Source of the DNA: Apostichopus japonicus | Taxonomy: Eukaryota; Echinodermata; Holothuroidea; Aspidochirotida; Stichopodidae | Assembly (NCBI RefSeq): GCF_037975245.1 | Contig: NC_092561.1 | Coordinates: 13,887,001-13,951,000 of the forward strand | Reading direction: 5' to 3' | Length of the DNA: 64,000 nucleotides | Part shown: in pieces, positions 12,601 to 24,028 of the stretch | How the letters are laid out: every line of letters begins with the position of its first letter | How positions within the stretch are numbered: the stretch's first letter is position 1 | Notes under the pieces: generated by a model | What the model saw: only the letters and a program-made list of their open reading frames with translations | Told to the model about the DNA's origin: nothing | The model's database searches: none | Program-made: the position numbers and the translations under genes

Positions 12601-15600
12601 AGCTGCCACAGGCGTTGTGGGTAGGCGCGGGGATTGCGACCACTTTAATACCCTATTAGTTTTCGGGAATTACAGTCTCCTCTCTGGCTAATTATTAGTT
12701 TAGTTACCCAAGGATCAGGAAGCTTTACAGTAGCTTATTTGAGACCCTATCCGTGTTAGATCATAGATGAACACCGGCTTATTTCAAGCCTTCTGTTTTC
12801 GATAATTGTTCAGAGGGTAAAGAGGCAGGGTTGTGAATTCTCTCCCATTCCTGCTCCCGGGACCGCCTTTTAAAGTCCCCATCAACTTTTTTTCTCGATA
12901 CATTTGTACCGCTGGCCATCACTTCACAAACTTATTAATCATTCTGGTTAAGCAAGTAAGCATCTGAGTATAGTCATCTGCTTGAAGGCTACATTGACTA
13001 TTTACTACAAAAGCCATGTTAATGTAACAGCCAGAATTTGCATTTCTAATTAGATACAGGTTTCTTGTATTTCTCCTTAACGTCGAAATAAGCCAATTTT
13101 CCCTTAAGGAGAAATACAAACATGTATTCGTAGTACAGTATTATGGTTACGGTGGGGAGGATTGAGTGGTAGAGTAATTTCTCCGGGGACAAAACATATG
13201 ATGTGTAATAAAATTTGATGATAAATGAAAATAATCAATAATATAATCTATGATAAGTTTAATATTATTTATTATATCATCAGACTGTGAGGGGCACATA
13301 TAAAAGCGCAAAAAAGGGCTGAAAAACTTCGAACTACTCACACGGTCGCACTGACCCCACCTCCCTTCCCCCTTTCCCTCTTTCGTGGGTAACTCTAGCC
13401 CAACCATCTGTTCAGAAACGTTCAAGCGTCTCGTTTACGGAATTAGGTAAACGAAAGCTACCAGGGGCGTTGTGGGTAAGGGCGGGGTTGCGACCACTTT
13501 AATACCCTATTAGTTTTCGAGCATAACAGTATTCACTCTGGCTAATTATTAGTTTAGTTTAGTTACCCAATGAACAGGAAGCTTTAAAGTAGCTTATTTG
13601 AGAACCTATCCGTGTTAAATCATGGATGAACACCGGCTTACTTCAATCCTTCTATTTTCAATAATTGTTCAGAGGGTAAAGAGGCAGGGGTGTGAAATCT
13701 CTCCCATTCCTGCTCCCGGGACCGCTTTTTAAAGTCCCCGTCGACTTTTTTCGATACATTTGTACCACTGGCCCTCACTTCACAATCTTAAATTCACACT
13801 GGTTGAGCAAGTAAGCAACTGAGTATAGCTATCTGCTTGAAGGCTACACAGACTATTTACTACAAAATCTATATATTAATGTAACAGTCAAACTTTGCAT
13901 TTTTAATTAGATACAAGTTTCTTGTATTTCTCCTTAACGTTGAAATAAGCAAATTTTCCCTTAAGGAGAAATACAAACATGTATTCGTAGTACAGCATTA
14001 TGTTAACGGTGGGGAGGATTGAGTGGTAGAGTAATTTCTCCGGCTACAAAACATATGATGTGTAATAAAATTTTGATGATAAATGAAAATAATCAATAAT
14101 ATAATCTATGATAAGTTTAACATTATTTATTATATCATCAGACTGTGAGGGGCCTATATAAAAGCGCAATAAAAGGGCTGAAAAACTTCGAACTACTAAC
14201 ACGGTCGCACTTACCCCACGTCCCTTCCCCCTTTCCATTTTCCATGGGTAACTCTAGCCCAACCATCTGTTCTAAAACGTTCAAGCGTCGCGTATACGAA
14301 ATTAGGTAAACGAAAGCTACCAGGGGCGTTGTGGGTAAGGGCGGGGATTGCGACCACATTAATACCCTATTAGTTTTCGAGCATAACAGTATTCACTCTG
14401 ACTAATTATTAGTTCAGTTTAGTTACCCAAGGATCAGGAAGCTTTACAGTAGCTTATTTGAGAACCTATCCGTGTTAAATCATAGATGAACACCGGCTTA
14501 CTTCAATCCTTCTATTTTCAATAATTGTTCAGAGGGTAAAGAGGCAGGGGTGTGAAATCTCTCCCATTCCTGCTCCCGGGACAGCCTTTTAAAGTCCCCT
14601 TCAACTTTTTTCGATACATTTGTACCACTGGCCCTCACTTCACAATCTTAAATTCACACTGGTTAAGCAAGTAAGCAACTGAGTATAGCTATCTGCTTGA
14701 AGGCTACATAAACTGTTTACTACAAAATCTATATGTTAATGTAACAGTCAAAATTTGCATTTTTAATTAGATACAAGTTTCCTGTATTTCTCCTTAACGT
14801 TGAAATAAGCAAATTTTCCCTTAAGGAGAAATACAAACATGTATTCGTAGTACAGCATTATGGTAACGGTGGGGAGGATTGAGTGGTAGAGTAATTTCTC
14901 CGGGGACAAAACATTTGATATGTAATAAAATTTTGATGATAAATGAAAATAATCAATAATATAATCTATGATAAGTTTAACATTATTTATTATATCATCA
15001 GACTGTGAGGGGCCTATATAAAAGCGCAATAAAAGGGCTGAAAAACTTCGAACTACTAACACGGTCGCACTTACCCCACGTCCCTTCCCCCTTTCCATTT
15101 TCCATGGGTAACTCTAGCCCAACCATCTGTTCTAAAACGTTCAAGCGTCGCGTATACGAAATTAGGTAAACGAAAGCTACCAGGGGCGTTGTGGGTAAGG
15201 GCGGGGATTGCGACCACATTAATACCCTATTAGTTTTCGAGCATAACAGTATTCACTCTGACTAATTATTAGTTCAGTTTAGTTACCCAAGGATCAGGAA
15301 GCTTTACAGTAGCTTATTTGAGAACCTATCCGTGTTAAATCATAGATGAACACCGGCTTACTTCAATCCTTCTATTTTCAATAATTGTTCAGAGGGTAAA
15401 GAGGCAGGGGTGTGAAATCTCTCCCATTCCTGCTCCCGGGACAGCCTTTTAAAGTCCCCTTCAACTTTTTTCGATACATTTGTACCACTGGCCCTCACTT
15501 CACAATCTTAAATTCACACTGGTTAAGCAAGTAAGCAACTGAGTATAGCTATCTGCTTGAAGGCTACATAAACTGTTTACTACAAAATCTATATGTTAAT

Positions 15601-17958
15601 GTAACAGTCAAAATTTGCATTTTTAATTAGATACAAGTTTCCTGTATTTCTCCTTAACGTTGAAATAAGCAAATTTTCCCTTAAGGAGAAATACAAACAT
15701 GTATTCGTAGTACAGCATTATGGTAACGGTGGGGAGGATTGAGTGGTAGAGTAATTTCTCCGGGGACAAAACATTTGATATGTAATAAACTTTGATGATA
15801 AATGAAAATAATCAATAATATAATCTATGATAAGTTTAATATTATTTATTATATCATCAGACTGTGAGGGGCACATATAAAAGCGCAAAAAAGGGCTGAA
15901 AAACTTCGAACTACTCACACGGTCGCACTAACCCCACCTCCCTCCCCTTTCCCTCTTTCGTTGGTAACTCTAGCCCAACCATCTGTTCAGAAACGTTCAA
16001 GCGTTTCGTTTACGGAATTAGGTAAACGAAAGCTACCAGGGGCGTTGTGGGTAGGGGCGGGGTTGCGACCACTTTAATACCCTATTAGTTTTCGAGCATA
16101 ACAGTATTCACTCTGGCTAATTATTAGTTTAGTTTAGTTACCCAAGGATCAGGAAGCTTTACAGTAGCTTATTTGAGAACCTATCCGTGCTAGATCATGG
16201 ATGAACACCGGCTTACTTCAAGCCTTCTGTTTTCGATAATTGTTCAGAGGGTAAAGAGGCAGGGATGTGAATTTTCTCCCATTCCTGCTCCCGGGGCCGC
16301 CTTTTAAAGTCCCCATCAACTTTTTTTCTCGATACATTTGTACCGCTGGCCATCACTTCACAAACTTATTAATCACTCTGGTTAAGCAAGTAAGCATCTG
16401 AGTATAGTCATCTGCTTGAAGGCTACATAGACTGTTTACTACAAAAGCCATGTTAATGTAACAGCCAGAATTTGAATTTCTAATTAGATACAGGTTTCTT
16501 GTATTTCTCCTTAACGTCGAAATGGGCAAATTTTCCCTTCAGGAGAAATACAAACATGTATTCGTAGTACAGCATTATGGTTACGATGGGGAGGATTGAG
16601 TGGTAGAGTAATTTCTCCGGGGACAAAACATATGATGTGTAATAAAATTTGATGATAAATGAAAATAATCAATAATATAATCTATGATAAGTTTAACATT
16701 ATTTATTATATCATCAGACTGTGAGGGGCCTATATAAAAGCGCAATAAAAGGGCTGAAAAACTTCGAACTACTCACACGGTCGCACTTACCCCACCTCCC
16801 TTCCCCCTTCCCCCTTCCCCCTTCCCCTCTTTCATGGGTAACTCTAGCCCAACCATCTGTTCAGAAACGTTCAAGCGTCTCGTTCACGAAAATCGGTAAA
16901 GGAAAGCTACCAGGGGCGTTGTGGGTAGGGGCGGGGGTTGCGACCACTTTAATACCCTATTAGTTTTCGAGCATAACAGTATTCATTCTGGCTAATTATT
17001 AGATTAGTTACACAAGGATCTGGAAGCTTTACAGAAGCTTATTTGAGACCCTATCCGTGATAGATCATGGATGAACACCGGCTTACTTCAAGCCTACTAA
17101 TTTTGATATTACACAAACTTAATTTTGATATTACACAAACTTCACAAACTTATTGATCACTCTGGTTAAGAAAGTAAGCAACTGAGTATAGTTATCTGCT
17201 TAACGGTTTCATAGACTATTTACTACAAAAGCTATGTTAATGTAACAGTCAAAATTTGCATTTGTAATTATATACAGGTTTCTTGTATTTCTCCTTAACG
17301 TTGATATAAGCAAAACTTCCCTTAAGGAGAAATACAAACATGTATTCGTAGTACAAAATTATGGTTACGGTGGGGAGGATTGAGTGGTAGAGTAATTTCT
17401 CCGGGGACAAAACATATGATATGTAATAAACTTTGAAGATAAATGAAAATAATCAATAATATAAACTATGATCAGTTTAATATTATATCATCAGGACTGT
17501 GAGGGGCACATTTAAAAGCGCAATAAAAGGGCTAAAAAACTTCGAACTACTCACACGGTCGTAATTACCCCTCCGCCCTTCCCCCTTCCCCTCTTTCATG
17601 GCCAACACTCTAGCCCAACCATCTGTTCTAAAAAGTTCAAGCGTCGCGTATACGAAATTAGGTAAAGGAAAGCTACCAGGGGCATTGTGGGTACAGGCGG
17701 GGGTTGCGACCACTTTAATACCCTATTAGTTTTCGAGCATAACAGTATTCACTCTGGCTAATTATTAGTTTAGTTAAGTTACCCAAGGATCAGGAAGCTT
17801 TACAGTAGCTTATTTGAGACCCTATACGTGTTAGATCATGGATGAACACCGGCTTACTTCAAGCCTTCTATTTTCGATAATTGTTCAGAGGATAACGAGG
17901 CAGGAGTGTGAATTCTCTGCCATTCCTGCTCCCGGGACCGCCTTTTAAAATCCCCATC
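9619..17958 (+). repeat. Satellite array, ~860-bp units, main block
   Basis: The landmark tgtatttctccttaac starts at about 9618, 10476, 11341, 12206, 13066, 13923, 14783, 15643, 16500 and 17284. Spacing is therefore 857-865 bp, except one 784-bp unit near 17100 with an internal deletion. Each unit contains a hairpin (the landmark facing ttaaggagaaataca about 20 bp later), a TATA-like tataaaag box (tttaaaag in some units), a CT-rich stretch, gggtaactctagcccaacca and a tttagtttagttaccc motif. Short open frames recur once per unit in several frames and are not conserved as one protein. I read this as a non-coding satellite; a tandem gene for a small RNA cannot be excluded. Confidence 0.95.
14061..15788 (+). 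repeat. Two visually identical adjacent satellite units
   Basis: Sequence from about 14061 repeats at an offset of 860 bp with no difference I can find until about 14928/15788. That exceeds one whole unit. Neighbouring units differ at many positions, so this pair is either a very recent duplication or an assembly duplicate. Confidence 0.8.
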
Positions 17959-18180
17959 CTACAGCTCCAACATCTGACCACTTTCTCATATACTGGGGTA
18001 AACAAAAGCACACCATTCGACTTCACTGCAGTGCAGTCATAGCGAACAAATTTATTTCGAAAGCAAGAAAAGAACAGACACAAATCCCTTTTCCCAAGAT
18101 CACAAACCAGAAATACCAAATCCACGGAAGACTCCGCACATCACCACTGCACTGCAGCGATTTATGAATAGGTCAAGAGA

Positions 18181-18252
18181 ATCTGGCTCCTGACGGAGTT
18201 TTGATCCTGGAACCTAAGGATTGTGAGGCGGACACTCTAACCGCTGAACCAC
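18181..18252 (-). mobile_element. tRNA-derived SINE head (degenerate)
   Basis: The minus strand reads gtggttcagcggttagagtg, an A-box-like start. It is followed 30-40 bases later by ggatcaaaactcc, a degenerate B box. The spacing fits a tRNA body. The T loop is altered and cloverleaf pairing looks poor, so this is a SINE head or tRNA pseudogene rather than a working tRNA. Confidence 0.55.
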
Positions 18253-18822
18253 GAATTTTCCTTTAAATTATATTATTGCATCGAACTATATAACTATCGA
18301 AGATAAGACTGGAGGCCACTACTTGGGATACATGGTGTGCGGTTGATTACAGGGGCTACGGCTTTTGTCGAGTTGCTTCAATATCACCCCTCCCTTACCA
18401 CCCACTCCGTAGGGAATATTTGAAACACTGGCAGGTTATACCCCTATGAAAAATCTTGTGCACATAGTAGACCTCTGTATTCTTTTTAACATAACTTTAG
18501 GGGCTGAGGGCCAGACTCCGACCACTCACCTCGAAAATTTGACCCATATAGTAAATAGCTCCCTTGTTATTAAAACAAATGGAAGTGCAGACCTGAAATA
18601 TCACGTCCCAGGTCATTTGTATGATGTGTTAATTATGAGGGAGGGGATGCCCTTTGATTTAAAGTAGTTGATGGTTGTTGTAATTTGCTTGCAGGTCTTT
18701 ATTTCTTTGTGTACCTTTTTCTCAGTGTAATTAAATTACTTTTTTCACTATTTAGTTTCATTTTTTTCAATTTAATTTGAATTATTGCATTAATAGAACT
18801 TAATTTGATTTATGAATTAGGT

Positions 18823-18856
18823 TGTATGTATGTATGTATGTATGTATGTATGTATA
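18823..18856. repeat. (GTAT)n microsatellite
   Basis: About eight tandem gtat units at the 3' side of the SINE-like body, possibly its simple-repeat tail. Confidence 0.95.
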
Positions 18857-18859
18857 GTG

Positions 18860-19045
18860 ATCTTCCCGCAAGCAGGAACTCGCGAAAGAAGCCATTGAGG
18901 CTTATAGACTCGCAAGCTGACCGTAGCCAATCTCTCGGCACACATCCATTTAACGTCCATGTCGGGAAGTTGTTATTGAACAACACCCTTGCCAGACGAC
19001 ACACATTGCTGTCGGCGGGGAATCGAACCGGGGATCTCATACATA
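18860..19045 (-). mobile_element. SINE-like element with perfect B box
   Basis: The minus strand carries ggttcgattcc (19029-19019), an exact Pol III B box, followed by a 150-bp body that ends next to the GTAT microsatellite. A matching A box was not found, so this is probably a 5'-truncated or unusual SINE. Confidence 0.5.
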
Positions 19046-19189
19046 TTGATGTTGTACATATTGATGAATTTGAATTCAAAATTATTGAATGTTCCTGAAA
19101 CAGGTTAAAGGAAAAAGAAATCTCTGTTGTCAACGTTACGGTCAGTTGTCAGTCAGACATCCCATCTTTCGCGACTGCACTTTTCAACC

Positions 19190-19334
19190 TTTTTTCGATA
19201 CATTTGTTCCACTGGCCCTCACTTCACAAACTTATTAATCACTCTGGTTAACCAAGTAAGCAACTGAGTATAATGTATCTGCTTGAAGGCTACATAGACT
19301 ACTTACTACAAAAGCTATGTTAATGTAACAGTCA
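19190..19334 (+). repeat. Satellite remainder after the insertion
   Basis: Continues the ~860-bp unit from ttttttcgatacattt through ggccctcacttcacaa and ctgcttgaaggctacatag to aatgtaacagtca, then ends abruptly. It marks the right edge of the array. Confidence 0.9.
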
Positions 19335-19563
19335 CAGTACCGGTGCAAGGGGACTGGGGTTGGAAGCGGATCAGTCGTTCGGTAGTTTGGTTTTCGTGTC
19401 CACGTTCTTTCCTGGACCACTTTTTCTCAAAAAATCTCTTTTTTTTTGGCAACAAATTATTTGACGACATAGTAAATTGCCAAAAATACAGTGCTTTTTC
19501 CTAGCGCGCTTAATATTATTTCTTGGGGAAGGGGTGGGCTATTCATCACTTACATGAAATTGT

Positions 19564-19826
19564 TTGATTGTTCACTTCATTCCAACTGAGCATTTTGAAT
19601 TAAGTGAAAAATTAAGCATGTTGCAGAAAATGTTGAGTTGACGAGATACGATAAGATGTCAATTAAACAGTTTGCAGAAAAATGTCCAATTGCTCAGTTG
19701 GAATGAAGTGAACAATTGAACATTTTGCAGCAAACTGTCCAATTGACGAGGTATGATAAGTTGTCAATTAAACATTTTGCAGAAAATTGTTGGATTGCTC
19801 AGTTAAAGCAACTGAGCAATCCAACA
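19564..19826. repeat. Nested inverted and direct repeats
   Basis: An inverted pair (19567-19592 and 19691-19716) is identical over 26 bases around cattccaactgagca. A perfect hairpin follows at 19788-19826, with a 17-bp stem around ggattgctcagtt and a 5-base loop. Direct copies of a tgtcaattaaaca...gcagaaaa block lie near 19656 and 19762. The arrangement suggests a small fold-back element or a replication-slippage product. Confidence 0.8.
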
Positions 19827-19834
19827 TTTTCCTG

Positions 19835-20557
19835 ATTTTTGATAAGATTCTATTGTTGCTATCTTAACAGTTTACTGAAAAATGTCAAACTTATGGGGCA
19901 AAGTTTTCCTTATGTTGATGGCACTTTTAAGCTTCCGTAGATTAGCATTGAGTGTTTTATTGTATTCCACAGCCCAAATATATCCTGAACTTATTTGAAG
20001 CCAGCCTGCTAGCGAACAGGATCATCCCACCCAATAGCAAAATTAGTACATAGATAAACCACGTTGAAGCTGGCGAACGTTGTACAGATGTTCTATTAGG
20101 CCTTTTTTTTTAGAGTATTCAAAATCTTACGAAGTTTTGTATGGTGGAGTATAAAGATCGCGAGAAACAATTTCTCAAAGTGGCAAGGAAAACGTAAATA
20201 TGACTGATTAAAGGTCAATCTTAACCGAAATTTTTAGGCCATTCACAATCAAAAGAATATATGAATAGGCCTAGGTAAATTATAGTGCGACAGTCGGCAA
20301 GTTCCGACTGCGGCACTCAAATTTTCCAACTACTGTCAGTTTTACCAAGGTTGGGGAGTGAGACACCCCCACTTGCCCCCTCTGAGATGTCCCTGCTCAT
20401 TGCGTACCTGAGGACAGTGGTGTCAAATCACACTGCGACATGAAATGCTTTGCATCAATAACAACATTTGCAAATTGCTACATTTACGGATGTCTTCTAC
20501 CAAGAAATAATAGGAGAGGTACCCCATTTCACCTTACTTACATCAGCTACATTCACC
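19835..20557. other. No gene seen
   Basis: Unremarkable AT-rich DNA with no open frame of note. Confidence 0.4.
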
Positions 20558-20972
20558 AGGGATGAGACTGAGCCGGGGAAAAAAAATCTGAAATTTATCG
20601 ATCGCCGTCCTGGGGGAGGGGTTTAAGGGGGGGCTTAGATGCAAAATGGTGGACTCTAGTTGGAATCTATCACATCACGTAACTCGCCAAAAAAGTGTGT
20701 AATTTCTGCTTGTATAATTTATCCATTAGCTTTTTTGAACCAAAAAAAGGCTTTTTTGCTTGCTTTGTGCTACTTGATTCCACCACTGGTCAAATTCGGT
20801 GTTCCTTCCCTTCACAGTCCAGCATGTTCGGCACAAAAAAAAAAAATAAAATAAAAAAAAAAAAATAATAAAAATAATAATAAATAATAAAAAACGCGAA
20901 TTACGAGAAAAAACGCGAAAATGGAAAAAAAATCGGAAATCCGCGTTTCCGCGGAAGAGTCTCATGCATGAT
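20558..20972. mobile_element. Short MITE-like repeat with A-rich interior
   Basis: The left end has gggatgagactg and the right end has agagtctcatgcatg, an inverted match of about 8 bp. The right end is preceded by a GC-rich ccgcgtttccgcgga palindrome. The interior holds a long A/AAT-rich tract (20836-20895). These features suggest a short non-autonomous element; the terminal repeats are too short to be sure. Confidence 0.35.
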
Positions 20973-22031
20973 TCACTGTGAACATGAAAAGGGCTTGGAG
21001 TACAATAAGCCATAGACTGACAAAAGTAAAAGAAAGCTCAGCTGGTAAGCAGCGACCTGGCCAATTGAAAACCTGCTTTCCAGTTTTCAAAGTATGTTCA
21101 TCACCAATAAAGGACATTTTTAAATCAGTTTGATGCAAAAGCTCTCTCCTCAGACAAATAAAGTTGCCCCACCAAGTTGATCAGAAAATGCTAGGGGGTA
21201 TGAGTTTAAGATAGTTGGGAATTACCAGGGTTAGGTGTTTTCTGTGCCATTCTCTGTGTGGAAGTTCTCTGGCTGAAGTTCATGTCCAGGGGCTGGGGTT
21301 GTCTAACATCAGTTATCACTTTCTGTTCTTCAAGGAAACTGCACAGTACACAGAGCCTTTAACTATTTTCTTTAGGATGTATTTTCATACAATTTCTTTA
21401 TTCATACAAGGCCTTTTACTACACTTAACACAATTTGACGTACAAACAATTTATGTGCCAAGTGAGAAACATTGCTTTTTACATGAAAAAAGTGTGGCTC
21501 ATTATGAAATGTAATTATTAACACAGCATAATGGAAAAAGAATGGATCAGTAAATACCATTTTGCAATTCAGGATATGCAAGTTAAATTTTTAACAAGCT
21601 AGGAAGTGTGGATAAACAAAGCTCCTTTATTTTGTGATGTTTTCTTCAATTCAATGAAAATGATAGTTGTTCGTCTACCATGGTTGAAATCAAAGCCAGA
21701 GTCATGAAGAAAACCAGAGATACTACAAATGAATACACAATAAAGATGTGACAGGAACAAATTGGTCTTCTCTATTGATTCCACAAACATTCAAATTAAT
21801 AATAAGATTAGTCAATTTAGTTGCTGCATTTTGTGTAATTTTTTGGTGTAAAGGTATAGATGAAAATCAATGCAACAATATTTGGGTGTTTGAACTTGAC
21901 TTCATCTGAGAAACTAACTTTACAAAGAAACATTTAATAATTACATAAAAAGGAAGTTTTTGGACACATTTTGCAAAATGCAAGTTATACATTTGATACA
22001 GCATGCACATATAATATTATTCATATTGTAG
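20973..22031. other. No gene seen
   Basis: AT-rich DNA. The open frames at 21215-21514 plus and 21599-21790 minus show no motif I recognise and no clear splice context. Confidence 0.4.
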
Positions 22032-23925
22032 CTGGTACGGTCAAAACATCATTACTTATACTTAAGTTTATACACCTCTTTATTTGTGTTCAGTAACTGG
22101 TACCATCAAAACAACATAATTTATATTTAACCTTATACACCTCGTTATTTGTAAGCAATAACTGGTACCATCAAGACATCATTTTACTGTATACACCTCT
22201 TTATTTGTGTGCAATAACTGGTACCATCAAAACACCATTACTTATATTTTACTGTATTCACCTCTTTATTTGTGTGCAGTAGCTGGTACCATCAAAACAT
22301 CATTACTTATATTTTACTGTATACACCTCTTTATTTGTGTGCAGTTGCTGGTACCATCAAAACATCATTATGTGTATTTTACTGCATACACCTCTTTGTT
22401 TGTGTGCAGTTACTGGTACCATCAAAACATCATTGCTTATATTTTACTGTATCCACCCCTTTATTTGTGTGCAGTAGCTGGTACCATCAAAACATCATTA
22501 CTTATATTTAACTGAATACACCTCTTTATTTGTGAGCAATAACTGGTACCATCAAAACATCATTACTTATATTTTACTGTATACACCCCTTTATTTGTGT
22601 GCAGTAACTGGTACCATCAAAACATCATTACTTATATTTTACTGTATACACCCCTTTATTTGTCTGCAGTTCCTGGTACCATCAATACATCATTACTTAT
22701 ATTTTACTGTATCCACCCCTTTATTTGTGTGAAGTAGCTGGTACCATCAAAACATCATTACTTATATTTTACTGTATACACCCCTTTATTTGTGTGCAGT
22801 AACTGGTACCATCAAAACATCATTACTTATATTTTACTGTATACACCTCTTTATTTGTCTGCAGTTCCTGGTACCATCAATACATCATTACTTATATTTT
22901 ACTGTATCCACCCCTTTATTTGTGTGAAGTAGCTGGTACCATCAAAACATCATTACTTATATTTTACTGTATACACCTCTTTATTTGTCTGCAGTTACTG
23001 GTACCATCAAAACATCATTACTTATATTTTACTGTATCCACCCCTTTATTTGTGTGAAGTAGCTGGTACCATCAAAACATCATTACTTATATTTTACTGT
23101 ATCCACCCCTTTATTTGTGTGCAGTCACTGGTAACATCAAAACATCATTACTTATATTTAACTGTATACACCTCCTCATGTGTGCGCAATAACTGGTACC
23201 ATCAAAACATCATTACTTATATTTTACTGTATACACCTCTTTATTTGTGTGAAGTAACTGGTACCATCAAAACATCATTACTTATATTTTACTGTATACA
23301 CCTCTTTATTTGTGTGCAGTAGCTGATACCATCAAAACATCATTACTTATATTTTACTGTATACACCTCTTCATGTGTGTGCAATAACTGGTACCATCAA
23401 AACATCATAACTTATATTTTATTGTATCCACCCCTTTATTTGTGTGCAGCCACTGGTACCATCAAAACATCATTGCTTATATTTTACTGTATACACCTCT
23501 TTAATTGTGTGCAGTAGCTGGTACCATCAAAACATTACGTATATTTTACTGTATACACCCCTTATTTGTGTGCAGTAGCTGGTACCATCAAAACATCATT
23601 ACTTATATTTTACTGTATTCACCTCTTTATTTGTGTGCAATCACTGGTAACATCAAAACATCATTACTTATATTTTATTGTATACACCTCTTTATTTGTG
23701 TGCAATAACTGGTACCATCAAAACATCATTACTTATATTTTACTGTATACACCCCTTTATTTGTGTGCAGTCACTGGTACCATGAAAACATCATTACGTA
23801 TATTTTACTGTATACACCTCTTTATTTGTGTGCAGTAGCTGATACCATCAAAGTATCATTTTTCTGTGTAGACCTCTTTATTTGTGTTCAGTAGCTGGTA
23901 CATCATTACTTATATTTTACTGTAT
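22032..23925 (+). repeat. 65-bp minisatellite, about 29 units
   Basis: Successive ctggtaccatcaaaacatca landmarks fall 65 bp apart (22032, 22097, 22162, 22218, 22283, 22348, 22413 and onward). One early unit is shortened by 9 bp. Each unit carries a GGTACC site. A variant (gcagttcctgg with aatacatcat) recurs 195 bp apart at about 22673 and 22868, which shows a three-unit higher-order period. Open frames run through the array because stops are rare in the unit; I treat them as non-coding. Confidence 0.96.
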
Positions 23926-23933
23926 ATATAAGT

Positions 23934-23996
23934 ATAAGTTATGATGATTTGATGGTACCAGCTACTGTACACTAATAAAGAGGTCTATACAGTAAT
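23934..23996 (-). repeat. Inverted terminal unit of the 65-bp array
   Basis: Immediately after the last direct unit, one unit appears in reverse orientation (gatggtaccagctactg, aataaagaggtctatacagtaa). The array end could therefore fold into a hairpin with the preceding unit. Confidence 0.88.
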
Positions 23997-24028
23997 AAAA
24001 TAATTAAATATAAGTAGGCCTTTCCACT

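Larger units (their letters stand above)
17959..19186. mobile_element. Insertion interrupting the satellite, with SINE-like pieces
   Basis: The satellite stops at cttttaaaatccccatc (17958) and resumes at the matching internal point, ttttttcgatacattt, near 19190. About 1.2 kb of unrelated DNA therefore lies inside one unit. It contains two minus-strand tRNA-like pieces (18181-18252 and a B box at 19019-19029) and a GTAT microsatellite. It looks like one or more nested SINE or composite insertions. Confidence 0.7.

Noticed and set aside
13147-15918. Recurring minus-strand frames in the satellite units (for example 13147-13425, 14763-15098)
   Set aside because: They change frame and length between units and have no conserved start or domain. 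They are repeat artefacts.
18446-18667. 73-codon plus frame with a hydrophobic, signal-peptide-like start
   Set aside because: It lies inside the insertion in the satellite, has no homologue I recognise, and sits beside SINE pieces. Too weak to call.
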